From NCBI RefSeq assembly GCF_958979055.1, contig NC_084896.1, positions 28,147,501 to 28,211,500 on the forward strand: a stretch of 64,000 nt of DNA, in the 5' to 3' direction. Under the pieces are notes generated by a model that saw nothing but the letters and a program-made list of their open reading frames with translations, was not told where the DNA came from and ran no database searches. The position numbers and the translations under genes were made by a program. Source of the stretch: Alnus glutinosa (lineage: Eukaryota; Streptophyta; Magnoliopsida; Fagales; Betulaceae). Below, one piece after another: positions 1 through 11,810 of the stretch (the stretch's first letter is position 1; each line of letters opens with the position of its first letter).

Positions 1-472
1 GGACATCTTTCCCTCCAGGTTCTCCATGCCTTCTTCATCGCTCTATTGTAAATCATAAGTAATTATATGAGTGAAAGAAACCTCAAAAACTAAGTTGAAA
101 TAACTAAAAAATAACATTATCCCACCCAATATTTGTTCTGATCTCCTGGAGTAAACGTGTTAAATCTTAATGCTCGACTATTATAATATCCCACCTTCGG
201 ATTGGAAGAAATAGTGAAAAAAGAAAATCTTATGAAGAATATCATGGTAAAAACATATATACCCCCAAAAGTTCGAAATAATTTTCACGGTATTTTTGGT
301 GCTCGTGTTCGACGGCAACGAGAAGAGAGTCGGCATCAAAATTTTCTTCATCAGGAAGATGGGTTGCAGAAATCAGACTCAGGATCTGCTTCTCGGACAT
401 GCTAATTAACACGTTAAGCTCACCCTCAATGGGTTTCTGTGCAGTAACTGGCTGCACTTCATCGCTGGCCAT
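1..472 (-). CDS. SEO (sieve element occlusion) family gene, exons 1-2, runs off left edge
   Basis: Start codon at 472 reading leftwards. Exon 1 (about 263-472, 70 codons) encodes an N-terminus with QPVTAQKPIEGELN and SATHLPDEENFDADSLL, which resembles the N-terminal signature of SEO/SEOR phloem P-proteins (SEO_N). A phase-0 donor (GG|GTATAT) sits at about 262. The next exon begins after CAATAG at 42 and reads SDEEGMENLEGKMS before leaving the window. SEO proteins form the filaments that plug wounded sieve tubes. The reading frame is intact as far as visible, so this may be a real gene whose body lies to the left. The promoter side (473-740) is homologous, in inverted orientation, to 47200-47415 upstream of a truncated copy. 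Intron placement is inferred from the sequence only. Confidence 0.6.
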
Positions 473-726
473 AGTGTTGTCTCTTGCAAGCGTAAGAGGA
501 TTAGAAACTCTTAGTTTGGGGAAGAACAGAGAAGGTGCAGTGGCTTTGTCTCCGTTGTGATATGGTGGGCAACGTACCCTTTTATGTGGGTCGACTAATG
601 ACTATTTTCAAATGGAATCGAGGTTTCTTTGTGTCTAAGCCATGTGCAAATTGTGTCCAGACTCGTACTAAAAGCAATACAGGATCCTCTCAATCTCTCA
701 ATTTAAAGTAAATTGTGTTCAGACAA

Positions 727-1290
727 CCAGACTCCTACTCAAAGCAGAACGGTATTTTTTTTTTTTAATTTTTTTTTTAAAAGTACAAAACAGAAAGAGA
801 AAAATGCTATTATGGTTCGTTTGGAAATTAAATTTTAAAAAATTAAAATTGAATTCTAATTCACTACACGAATTTCGAAGTTTAACTTTGTGAGATAAAA
901 TTTAAAAAAAATTAAATAAAACATAATTTATTTTTGAAAAAAAAAAAAAAAAAATAGAGATTCTTCTCTATTCTCAAACACACCCTAAAAAGTGAAAGTA
1001 AGGGCACTCAAAGCTCTTTTTTAATACAGGACTCCTACTAAAAGCAGAACGGTATTTTTTTTTTTTTTTTTTTTAAGTACAAAATAGAAAGAGAAAAAAC
1101 GCTAAGGAACTAAAAAGTGAAAGTAAGGGCACTCAAAGCTCTTTTTAATACAGGACTCCTGCTAAAAGCAGAACGGTCTTCTTTTTTCTTTTTTCTTTTT
1201 CTTCTTTTTTTTTTGAAGTACAAAATAAAAAGAGAAAAAACGCTAAGGAACTAAAAAGTGAAAGTAAGGGCACTCAAAGCTCTTTTTTAA
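727..1290. repeat. Tandem repeat, ~125-141 bp unit, 3-4 copies
   Basis: The motif AAAGTGAAAGTAAGGGCAC recurs near 990, 1115 and 1256, and GCAGAACGGT recurs near 743, 1044 and 1171. Period differences come mainly from the length of an internal poly-T tract. The first copy is interrupted by a small transposon at about 811-986. No coding content. Confidence 0.75.
811..986. mobile_element. Small MITE, Harbinger-like ends, inside a tandem repeat
   Basis: AT-rich insert of about 175 bp. It begins GGTTCGTTTGG and ends with the inverse of GGGTGTGTTTG. The neighbouring tandem copies lack it and run straight through AACGCTAAGGAACTAAAAAG. The terminal motifs resemble PIF/Harbinger MITEs; a CTA trinucleotide is present on both sides but the exact 3-bp target duplication is uncertain. 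Confidence 0.5.
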
Positions 1291-1318
1291 TACAGGCTGT
1301 GATGTTTTGCTCGTTAAT

Positions 1319-1363
1319 GTATTATTATTATTATTATTATTTATTATTATTATTATTATTATT
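1319..1363. repeat. (ATT)n microsatellite
   Basis: About 15 ATT units with one imperfection. Confidence 0.9.
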
Positions 1364-1818
1364 TTTTACATGTCCACGCAAGAGAGGAGAAAGAGATTTG
1401 AACTATTGACATCTACTTCATGAGGCGTGGTTCCTAGTCAATTGAGCTACCCCTTGAGAACTGCTCATTAATGTATTACACATCGATTATGTAACTATCA
1501 TACATTACCCTTATAATTCTCATATGTTACGTATCGATTATGTAACTCTTCTAATTCCCATAGGTTACATATTGATTATATAATTATTATATTCATAGCC
1601 TCATTAAATTATAAATATGCTATTTTATTTTACAATTTTTATTAAGGAATAAAAGTAATAATGTAGTCCTTTAAACTTTATTACGTAGACATAAATTATA
1701 AACTGAATCACATTAAATCTCATCGCCCTTTTTATTCCACTATATCTTTATATTTCTATTTGATTTTTTTCTTTCCTTGCACTTTATTTTGATACCTTTG
1801 CATTTTTTGGTACAGGTG

Positions 1819-1847
<29 letters not shown>
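1819..1847. repeat. (CT)n microsatellite
   Basis: About 14 perfect CT units. Confidence 0.9.
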
Positions 1848-1849
<2 letters not shown>

Positions 1850-2698
1850 GTCCCTTTCTTTTAGGTTTAATTTAGAAAAATCATCTCAAGGATGGTGGGT
1901 CATAAAATGGTCGACATGTGGCTTCTCCAATGAGCTCCTATCATCGTTAAAAGAAAGTACACTTTATCTCCATGAAGTATCCACCAATTGATAATTTAAC
2001 GTCCAATATTTAAGTTTTGGTAGATGACCCCCCGATGTTAGCCACGTGTGTCGAAAGTAACGGAAAAAAGGTCACATGCCGTGCACATGACCTTTTAAAG
2101 CCTAACTTTCCAAAATCACCCCTGTTTCATTCAAAACACACCGTTTCATTTGCACTTCAATTTTTTTTTTAATACAGAAAACAAATGGTCGGTGTACATG
2201 TAAGCTTTGTCTCCCAACAAAACTGAACAACCTTCGTTTCTTCGCTCCTTGAACAACCTTCACTTCTTTTTCTTCTTGTGAGTGGATTCTATCCTCTTTG
2301 GTGAAACAAATAAAGATATCTCTTTTTCCAGCCCCAATTATGTGTGCAGATGGCCTAACACTACCTTCGATACTACCCTAGCAATGCACAAGCCTTCTCC
2401 ACTCATTCATGTCGTGTCCACTCTTGACAATGCCTTGTACCCATTAGTTCCTTTTTTGGTGTTTTCTTTTTTTGGTGTTCCAAGACCAACAGGGTCACCA
2501 AGTAGCCACATCCAGTGGCAGAGACAAGTGCAACTACTTGAGTTCTTGCTAACGTAGCACCTTCTGAGTACAAGGTTGGATTTTACTCTTCTCTATCACC
2601 ACCCAAGTTTATTTGTTTTCTTTTTTGTTGGATAAAATGACATGTAACTTATTTGAAGATTATTGCCTTTCTTGGTGATATAAGTATATGATTATTTG

Positions 2699-2836
2699 GT
2701 TCAAACTGCTGCTTCTAAGCAAACCAGCGAGAATATCAATGAATTCTCGAAAAGGTGTAAAAAGTATGACCCTGCGAAGGTTGAGGTTCTAAATATCATC
2801 AACATTAGGCCGACTTCTGCAATTTGGTTTTATCCG
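2699..2836 (+). pseudogene. RPC9 (RNA polymerase III subunit, Rpb4-like) exon fragment
   Basis: Reads QTAASKQTSENINEF, then RCKKYDPAKVEVLNIINIRP and TSAIWFYP. This resembles the C-terminal Rpb4/RPC9 domain, whose hallmark is a helix followed by (A/K)E(I/V)LNxxNxRPxSA. RPC9 is a stalk subunit of RNA polymerase III. A possible GT donor follows TATCCG at 2837. No start codon, upstream exons or downstream exons are found, so this is an isolated exon, probably captured by the surrounding MULE-like element. Family assignment rests on a short stretch. Confidence 0.5.
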
Positions 2837-3373
2837 GTAAATTCTAGAAAAATATCTTTGTCAGTGTCCTTTTTCTTTTTGTTTTCCTCTCTCTCTTTTA
2901 TTTCTATTGTTTGTAGCCAGAGAACATCAATACGTATCTCGGCATAAGCTTTATGTTTTGTGTTTATATACTTAAGCCATATATACAGCAAGTTGTGCCA
3001 CCCTTCTCCTCATTTCAAGCTTATAGTTCCTGGTCTTTGTCTCACAACCAACTGCTGCACAACCTCACTAGTTTCTGCCAGCAGTAGCTAGGATTTCCTT
3101 TATTGTAGTTCCAGTTCTTTGCTTTGTTTTTCTCACTTGTAAAGTCTCTCTGACAGTTTCCTTTTTCACCTTGTATTGCACAGATTCGTTTGTAACCATT
3201 GTACAAAACTCTGATCTCTTGTTATTATATATACACATGAAACTACTCTGCTTTGGCAAGTTTCCAAAACAAAGAATTCTCTAAACTCTTCTAACTTGTT
3301 TCCAAACTCTTTTAACTATAATATCCGCATTCTTGCCAAGCGGAATGCAGATAACCGTGTGGCATAAATGGAA

Positions 3374-3419
3374 CTCTATTCACCTCTGTTTTAGAACATG
3401 AAAACAGAGGTGAATAGAG
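3374..3419. repeat. Perfect 19-bp hairpin, 8-nt loop
   Basis: Arms 3374-3392 and 3401-3419 are exact inverse complements (CTCTATTCACCTCTGTTTT), with loop AGAACATG. Immediately downstream is a poly-A run (3436-3454). Confidence 0.85.
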
Positions 3420-3502
3420 GAGCTTATCCCAGTGAAAAAAAAAAAAAAAAAAAACACACACAAGCTACAAGCTACAAGCGGTGGCAAGCAAAAGGAAGCT
3501 AC

Positions 3503-3676
3503 TCATGGCATACAAGTGGGGATGGTTGCTGCAACAGATTGGATAAGCTCTGATCTGCCTGCTTGAAAGAGTCCTTTAATTTTGCTCCAGACCTCATCAA
3601 TGGCTTCTTGAAATGCAGCCTTCTTAGATTTGTCAAAGAGGATAGGCAGCCCCAGGTATTTAGCTTCAGATGGGTC
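3503..3676 (-). pseudogene. LINE reverse-transcriptase remnant
   Basis: The minus strand reads KYLGLPILFDKSKKAAFQ, then EVWSKIKG, QAGRSELIQSVAATIPT and a stop. This is the conserved YLGLP...AGR..LI..V..AIPTY segment after the catalytic core of plant L1-type reverse transcriptases. An internal stretch normally present between the KxxG and AGR motifs is missing. Only about 57 codons survive. Confidence 0.7.
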
Positions 3677-3862
3677 TCATTTGGTAGAGAAAAAAAGGTT
3701 ACCATGTGAAAAGTAGTTCCATGAAATGCATCAAAAAAGTTAAACAAAACTATAAAAACTCATTGAAGATGAAATGAAAAACATAAATCATAGTGCGCAT
3801 CTTTATTCCTTCTCAACGTCTTTATTCTTCTTTTTCTTCTTCTTCTTCTCGCTAGTATCAGC

Positions 3863-4993
3863 CTAACCATTAGCAACGCTGGTAGGCGATGTAGCACCAC
3901 CGTCCTCAGCCTTTTTGCTCTTTTTCGTCTTCTTCTCAGACTTCTCTGATTCAGGTGAACCAGCTTCAACCTTATCTTTATGCTTCTTCTTCTCCTTCTC
4001 AGCCTTCTCGTGACCTAATGACTCCGCATTACCATCCTCTTTGTCCTTCTTTTTCTTCTTCTTCTTCTCCTTCTTTTCAACATCAACCTCCACATCATCT
4101 TCCTTGGCTTTCTTAACCTTCACACTGGCTTCCTTCTCAACTCCTTGGACCTCAGCACCTTTAGCTTTATTCGAAGAAACGGGAACAGGGCTATCAGTGC
4201 TTTCATCCAGCTTTCGCTTACACCCCTCTCCCCCATCTTCATTATCCTTCTTCCTCTGTTTCTTCTCCTTCTCCGCTAAAGCCGGTTCAGTAGCAGCCGC
4301 AAGGCTTGCAACCACAGAATCCCCACCGGTTGGTAAAACCAGATTCCTCGCCCATTCTTGCGGGGTATTTTGATTTGGCTTCCCATGCTTATCCAACTTC
4401 CCATCTGCTATCAATTTCTTCTTCATCGACGCCCTCGGCCCCAATCCCCACTTCCTTGGGTACATATCGCAGTCCATCACCACCCTTTTAATCCTCGCCA
4501 CCACACCATGATCACAAGTTGCCATCATCGCGGTCGTCATCTCCGCAATTCCCAGCGCAATTGCTTCTCCTTTGGTAGTCATTAGCACAATCTCCTCCCC
4601 AACCTCGATATCATTCTCAAACCTCAACAACCTCGGAATCATCAACTTGGCACCATAACAAATAGCATTCACAGCTGAATCCTTCACAACCAACCTCTTA
4701 TAACTCGTCAAAATCACTTCGAGCGGCATAATCACCCTCCTCAAATAACTCTCATCTCTGTAATTATCATAACTCCATTGCCCGTCCAACACATCGTGCA
4801 TCGTAACCATGTTATCTTTCTTGCCCAAAATCCCGGACCTCACCCTCCTCAGCTCCTGCATATGCCCTCCAACCCCAAGAATCAGACCCAAATGCATGCA
4901 CAACGTCCTCACATAAGTCCCCGCCTCACAAGAAATCCAGAAAACAACCAGATGCTTATCTGCGTCATACTCAAGAAGCTTACTTTCATATAT
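3863..4993 (-). pseudogene. CBF5/NAP57 (dyskerin) 3' fragment, catalytic half missing
   Basis: Continuous reading frame from about 4993 to the stop at 3863. It starts with [35 protein letters not shown] and [16 protein letters not shown] of the H/ACA snoRNP pseudouridine synthase, followed by a PUA domain ([17 protein letters not shown] through [11 protein letters not shown]) and a lysine/glutamate-rich nucleolar-type tail. Upstream of 4993 the frame meets an in-frame TAA and homology ends, so roughly the first 200 residues, with the TruB catalytic aspartate, are absent. The 1.1-kb frame has no internal stop. It lies inside a MULE-like element, which suggests gene capture, although a retrocopy is possible. 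An in-frame ATG at 4912 could start a 349-aa PUA-plus-tail protein, but it could not catalyse pseudouridylation. Confidence 0.8.
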
Positions 4994-5068
4994 AACTTAG
5001 TAGATGCAATTAGATGGTTACTCATGCTAAGATATATAGACGTTTCTCTGTCATGTTGTAAATGTTAG

Positions 5069-5214
5069 GTGGGACAGCAGAATTTGATCAACCTTCAGTC
5101 TCTGGGAGTTCAGATGAGAGTGGATGCCCTCTCAGGAAGCGTGCTAGAAAGGATGGTCTTGGAGATGGCCTTTTCAATCTAAACTTGCCAGCAGAGGTCG
5201 TTGACAGGAACTGA
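5069..5214 (+). pseudogene. Unidentified terminal exon fragment
   Basis: After a plausible acceptor (AATGTTAG|G) there is an open stretch of about 48 codons: SVSGSSDESGCPLRKRARK, then GLFNLNLPAEVVDRN and TGA. Base composition and the lack of stops contrast with both flanks, which suggests real coding ancestry. KRARK could be a nuclear localisation signal. I do not recognise the family. It lies between the CBF5 fragment and the right end of the MULE-like element, on the opposite strand to CBF5. Confidence 0.35.
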
Positions 5215-6455
5215 ACTTGGAAGTTGTAGGCGCATAAATACAGCAGCTGTACAGCTTTAACCTAAGCCCATGCTTACTTCAATGAGATCGATCATTCATT
5301 TCTGGATCATAATATCCAAGAACTCCCACCTTTTTTGACATTCTTCTCTGTTCTCTGACTTGGGCCTTATAAATATTTTGATATTCTCGAAGAGAAACTT
5401 TAAGATACTTATGCCTATATCTTTCCTTTCCTCTTTGAAAATCCAACAATGTATATAGCCTTTTATTGGGCTTTCTTGGGCAATAGATATGTAAATTTTC
5501 TACCTGAAACTTGAGGGTGGAACCCTCTTATACACCTTCTCAGATATCTTGGTATTTTTCGATACTGGAAGTAAAGGTCACTTTGCTAAATCTAATTGTT
5601 TTCTGCTTAGTTTAATTAATGCTGTGTTCTTCCTGGAAGTAAGGATGCTGGCCACGACCATCTTTTTGGCTCAAGGACATGAAATATTCGAACAGCCTCT
5701 TCGAAGTGGACAGAAGGTGCATAACGTGGTTTGTGAAGAGAAATGGAACGTACATAGACTACATGTTTTGCATGGGCCTAGTTTTCTACACTTGTGCACG
5801 TTCTTTTTAGTGTTTTGTAAACTTTTAAGTTAAACGGTGCGTTTTGTGTTGTCTTCTACCTTCCTTCTTCAACTTTGCTGCAAATGGCTATGGTTATGCA
5901 CAGACCACTACCGCGAGTTCCTGGAATACTGGTCACGCTGGTCTGCGCCGGTAACAGATGCAAAGAGCTTCATGGTGAAGCAAACCATCGGACTGTAACA
6001 AACGTTTGGCTAGGTCAATGGAAATAGCTCTAGCACTGCAGCCATCCCACCAAGGCTATAGCTCAAAACATTCCCCCTTGTAGCGTTTGCTACCTCGTAA
6101 TCACGCTAGCAAGAAAGTTTAGAAAGAGAGAGTGAGAGACAGAGAGAGAAAGAGTTTGAAGAACGTAGTGGTGGTGGTGTTCGGGTTGGAGAGAGAGGAT
6201 AATGAGAAAGGAAGACATAAAGGAGTGAGAAGGAAGCATTCAGAGTTCACGTTGGAAACATGACAAATGGAAGGGTAAAATAGTCTTGATTTTTGTTTAA
6301 AAATTCATATGAGTTGACTTTTTTCCATCCAAAATGACGGGTGGATGGACGGAAGGTCCACGTTGGCACAAGTAGCTAACATCAAGGGAGTTATTTACCA
6401 AAAATTAAACATTGGGCATCAGATTGCCAATAGGTAGTTACATTAGGGAGTAATG

Positions 6456-6469
6456 CGTACTTTTTCAAA

Positions 6470-6501
<32 letters not shown>

Positions 6502-7437
6502 GAGGAGAGAGAGAAAGAGGAGGGTATTTGTTTTAGTATGAAGAGACATTGTTGAGAAATGCCTGGGAAAATGCAAAAGTAAAGCAGGTGTAAACGCTGG
6601 TCATTGTGCTTCAAGAAGTCTAGCTGTCAGCCATTCCTTCTCTTGCTTCTGCCAACACCATCACTCCTTTTGATTACACACCGCCCCCACATTTCGTTTT
6701 ACATTGCTGTCAAATGAATTAGAACCTCCATAATTATTTGTTCAAATTTTAAAAAAATTAAATAAATAATTTATAAAAAATCGCTAATGGAACTGACCTG
6801 GCTAAATAAAAATTAAATTGTCCAACCACTTATTCGGTCAGGTGGATCTTATAAGTAATTTTTTACAATTATCTATTTAAATTCTTTCAAATTCAGACAA
6901 ATAATTATAAATAATCTGATCCTGACAAATTCAAACATTTCAGCATTTCCCCAGCTTGAATCTCGTTTAATCCATAAATTGATAAACATGTGCAATTCTG
7001 GTGCCGATCTGAGACGGTAATGCCATTTATCTGAAAGAGTAATAACATAACTTGCGTGTGATCACAAAAGGAATCTTGATGGTCACTAGTCCTGAAGTTT
7101 CAACATTGGCCCAAACTCACTTGATCGGTTGGTACTTGGTTACTGGTTATAACTGGCTGGATTTACGCCCCTACTTTTTATCTCAAATATGATCGCTTTT
7201 GCATTCTAACTTCTAAATTTCAAAAAGTAATATTCGACCTCACAAACTATCAAATTGTGACAAGTTTTTTTTTTTTTTTTTAATTGATTGAGAAAAAGGG
7301 TTACAATGGTGGATTATTTTTACTTCTGATCCCAAATAAAGAAGTAGACGATCCTAGACTTATAAATTTTTGAACAGCTTGAATATATCTCGTTTAATCC
7401 ATAAATATTTGTCGATAGACTCACAACTAGGCCCTTA
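6456..7437. other. Non-coding, A-rich tract then unique AT-rich DNA
   Basis: Begins with a long A run (6470-6500) and then AT-rich sequence. I see no gene, conserved motif or clear transposon end here. Confidence 0.6.
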
Positions 7438-8784
7438 TTATCATAAGATTTGAAATAGAACACTAGTTTATTTTGATTCAACGGTAATTTTAAAAATCAT
7501 GTTATATAGTGTGAGAGTAAGAGTGTGTACAGTATTTCCCTTTTTGAAAAGATGCGCCGTAAAAAAGGTGCAAAGATAAATGTTCTTCCTTTTTCACTGC
7601 CTTTTTATGGAGAAACTAGTAAGAAAAAATAAATTTAATCATTTAATAAATACTTTAACATTCATTCTCACGTATGAGCTCAAGTTTTACTTTAATAAGT
7701 TAGGTCAAACACATGAAATATTTAATTGAAATATTAGGTAAAAGAAAAAGTAAATTCAATCAAACTCTACCTTAATAAGCGATGCACAACAAATAAAATA
7801 TTTAATAGAATTATGAGAGGTAAACTATGGATTCAAGGTTCAAATTTAAGACCTAAAACTTTGATACCATATTAAGTCACCGTTTATTCCAAAAGTTTAA
7901 ACAAAGAAAAAAGTTAATTTAATAATTTAATCAAATATTTAAAAAAGAATATTGTCGCAGCCCTATTTACCACACAATGTGCACGGAAGTAAGCACTTCA
8001 ATTGTCAAGGCATGGGAAGGAGCAAACCTCGAAAAGTCCCTCAACCATTTACAAACCTCTATGAGAAAAAAGTAACAAACACTGGTAGGAAAACTAAATC
8101 CCAAAGAAGAAAAACAGAAAATACAATGAAAACCACTTAAACACAACAAAAACCCAAAAATCAGTAGTATCGGTAGAAGAAACGGTGGGGACGTGTGGGC
8201 GCATGAGGCCCAAGCATAGGTGCGGGTGGTGGTTGCGGGAAGCGAAGAGGCCGATGAAGATGGTGGTGAAGCATATTGGTGGGAAAAACTGACATTCTAA
8301 TAATTTTTTTAATTAGACACTTTAACCTGGTATCAACTATTTGGGATTGTTACCAATTGCCATTTTTGTTCATAATTCTTTTAGTTTATTCCCATCTCTT
8401 TCTCTCTCGTATTATTGACACAATACAGTTGGTGCATCTAGTAGTCAGATATATATGTTTCAACTAAAGAAGGAGAAAAGGTTCATTAGCTTGATATTTT
8501 TGTAGGATATTCTGTAATTTTTTTTTTGTTTGAACGAAAGATCTGAGTATTTTATTAATCAAAGATTACGAGCATAAAGCTCTTACGTCACAAAGTATAA
8601 AGTTATGCAAAGTCATAGATACAAACAAAATTCTTACAATAAAGTGCTATCAATGACTTTCATCTTCCGCTAACCCATGAATAAAAATAGTTAAAAAGTA
8701 GATATGTTCCGAGCATACTAGATCTAAGACAATAGTAGCCAAATATTCTAGAAAAATTTATTTAAACTGACCGTGAGAGATAAT

Positions 8785-10117
8785 TGATGTGAATTTTAAA
8801 TGTACTCGCAATTGCACGAATCGTTTGCAATAAAAGGGTTTTGCAAGTGCGAGGTCGATCCCACAGGGAATTGTGTTCTTGAAAACAAATTTATGAATAA
8901 ATTAATTAAATCTTAACCTAGTTCCAAAAATTAATAGATTTTGATAACTAAAGAAAACATAAACTAAATAAAGTAAAATAAAACAAAAGAAAAGGTACTA
9001 AGGTTTTGGAATCCACACCCACCAAATCATAGCAACATATTCTCATATTCATCAATACACATCCAAAGTTCTCACCATACAAATCTTATGTATGTTCTAC
9101 TATGCTTCAAAAAATCATTAAATCATTCAATGAATCCGTTATTTGCACAAATCACAAAAGATATCCGGTTTAAACCAAATCATCAAATGTATCCGTAGAA
9201 CGAAACACAATGAATATCCAACGTTTTGATAAATAAAAACCCAAGCAATCAATTATGTGAAATTATCTCAAATCATCAAATGTATCCTTGAATCACAAAA
9301 GATATCCAAGAATCATTCCACAAATTGAAAAGAAGTAAAACATAGGAAAAATTAAACCAAATAAAATCGGATAATATAAACTTACATGAAAATATTGTTG
9401 TTCTTCAATGGTGAGGCTTCATCCTCAACCTTAGTTGAAAAATTAGCTACACATGGCTATGAAAAATAAATCCTAAACTAAAGAAAAACTAAACTAAAAA
9501 GAAAAGAAAAGAATGTATTTGGTCTCTAGCTTCTTTTTCTTTTTCCTTGAGCCTTAGAGGTCTATTTATAGGGAGAAAACAAATCTTAGAAGCCCTAGAA
9601 TTCCTAGAAAAATCGGAGGTTAGTCTCCTAGTTTGAGTAGGAGACTCAAAACACAATCCAAGAAGGAAAAGGACTCCAAATTCGTCCAGATTTGCGGCCT
9701 TTTATTGCGGGGTACTTCTGGCATAGCAGACATCTGAATTAAGAAAATCCTATTTCATAAGGATTTGTAGAAAATTGAGCTATCTTTCCAACGTCGCTTG
9801 ATTCACTTCAATCGGATATTGAGCTGAAAGTTATGGTCAAAACACTATGACATGTGCAGAATTTGAATTCTAATCCGATTTTGACTCCAATTAGAGAAAT
9901 TCCGATTTAGTCCTCTCCTTGATTTGGTTAAACATAACCACATCATCTAGGTCTTCTCAAAGTGTGCTTTCTTTCACCTTAAAGCTATTGTTTTCTCTCA
10001 ATGACCTGCAAAATACTGAAATACCAAAACTAGCCAAAAACATTAGAAAATAACAAAACTAAAGGTTTAGTAAATGCAAATTAAGGGGTCCACATGTGCA
10101 ATATTTGGCACTCATCA
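8785..10117 (-). repeat. LTR (3' LTR of the minus-strand element), 1333 bp
   Basis: Begins TGATGTGAATTTTAAATG and ends GGCACTCATCA in window orientation. Pairs with 13126-14459. Confidence 0.92.
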
Positions 10118-10131
10118 AATACCCCCAAACT
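10118..10131 (-). promoter_or_regulatory. Polypurine tract
   Basis: The minus strand reads AGTTTGGGGGTATT immediately before the 3' LTR, the expected plus-strand priming site. Confidence 0.75.
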
Positions 10132-10889
10132 TACATTTTGCTAGTCCCTTAGCAAAACAAAACAAAACATAAAATGAAAGCTTAGAACATAAATCCTCTT
10201 TCGTGGGAGAAACGATTGCATTTAGCGTATGCAACAAGCCTTTTAAACCCCTAGGACTCCCTAGTGGACGAGTGAAGTCTCATGAGGGTTTGCCAAGAAT
10301 GATACCCACAAACATTTTAAAGCACTATGTTGTTGAAAAACAAGAATTCCACACAAACACATAGTTTATACATCATGAGTAAGTTGAACACACTGAACAA
10401 CACACTCACATCATTAGGACATCAAAAATCATTTAACTCATAGCTAGAAAATTGAGACAACTCAGGTTCAAATGTGTGCAAAGTGAGATTAACATAGACT
10501 CATGAGGTTTCAATTTTTCTCAAAGTTTGTGTACCCCAAAATTCATAGGAATCTTGTCAGATGAAACAACCAAGGCTTAAATCATTTATTTATTTATTTT
10601 TTTGCAGGCTGTGCAATGTCTGACTCCCTTAAGCTTTCTAGTTGACCCATGTAACGAGTGTTGGGCCAGTGACTCCCAAACCAGATGGTCTTAGGGCACT
10701 AGATGTAGAAACATCCCTAAGGGCTTAATTACTCAAGTCAAAAAGGCTACGAAGTCAAACTAGTCATTCAATCAACCAAATTGAATTACTCATCTTTTGA
10801 CGCGAACACTCAATGCTTAATGAGGCAAGAGGCCCAGTTACTCAATGAGAACCCAAACCGATGATATTATTGTTTTTTTTTCTTCTTCT

Positions 10890-10926
<37 letters not shown>

Positions 10927-11810
10927 AGCCAAGGTTTCATCAACAAATCATCCTACAAATCTCAAGACACACATTCCTCAATTCAAATATCATACCTCAC
11001 AGAACCAATGCTAATGTGCTTGTGAGAAATAATTCAAACAAGTGAAGTCTCTCTAATCCAACAAATGAGTCAAAAGATTCAGATTTTAATGACATGCAGT
11101 GTTCAACATGTTAAACAAACCAATGACATAAAAACCACAGTTACGATGTAATCATGCTCAAACAACAACCTAGCACAATTTTTTTTTTTTTTTTTTTGAA
11201 ATTTTTTTTTTTAAAAACGAAAAAGACAAATAAACAAACAATTTTTTTTTTTTTTTTGAGCAAAAACACAAATAAACAAACAAACAAACAAATAGACAAA
11301 GTGTTTTTCCATACCCCCAAACTTGAATTACACATTGTCCTCAATGTGTAGTATAGAAAGACATTACCAGAAGTAAGGAAACATCAAGGTGTGAAAAAGG
11401 CCAGGGCGTCCCCCAAACTTAAACACCTGTCTACAAAATTACCAGCAATACTTTCTCATAGAAACAAACATCAAAAGGTTAATTGCTGTCAGTTCAAAAA
11501 ATAAAATGACAAGAAATTAAATGAAAAAGGAAAAAGAAATGAGAAATTAAATGCAGAAAATAGAAAAGAAAAAAGAATTACCATACCTGCCCCGATCATG
11601 TGGGTGTCCAACCAATCCCTTCCACCCTTTCTTCTTTAAAATTTGATAGCACTCTGGGAGAATGTTTTTCCATCTGAGGAAGCCAATTTGCTTGCTTGGA
11701 AATATTTTCTTGGGCCAATGATTCCTAGATTTGTGTGCTTGTCTACATAAATCTTTGAGAATCTTGGCATATGATGGCTCTTTGAGACATTGAAGAATTA
11801 AAACTTTGGA

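Larger units (their letters stand above)
1950..6455. mobile_element. Probable degenerate Pack-MULE with captured gene fragments
   Basis: The left end (about 1950-2085) and the inverse of the right end (about 6330-6455) share a diverged ~130-bp pattern: a TACACTTTA-like start, then CCACC, CCAATATTTAA, TTGGTAGATGACCC and GATGTTAGCCAC. The same pattern, better preserved, forms the ends of the MULE at 20174-32820, so this is probably an older family member. Between the ends lie an RPC9 exon (+), a LINE scrap (-), a CBF5 3' fragment (-) and an unidentified exon (+). 2100-2690, 2840-3370 and 5215-6240 hold no gene I recognise. No transposase is visible. Target duplications could not be fixed because both flanks are A/T-rich. 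Confidence 0.45.

Noticed and set aside
2282..2557. 91-codon plus-strand frame in the first MULE-like element
   Set aside because: No recognisable domain, crosses a Phe-rich tract, and no coding signal beyond being open.
4041..4373. Long plus-strand open frame opposite CBF5
   Set aside because: It is the antisense shadow of the lysine-rich tail (poly-Phe/Ser) and has no independent support.
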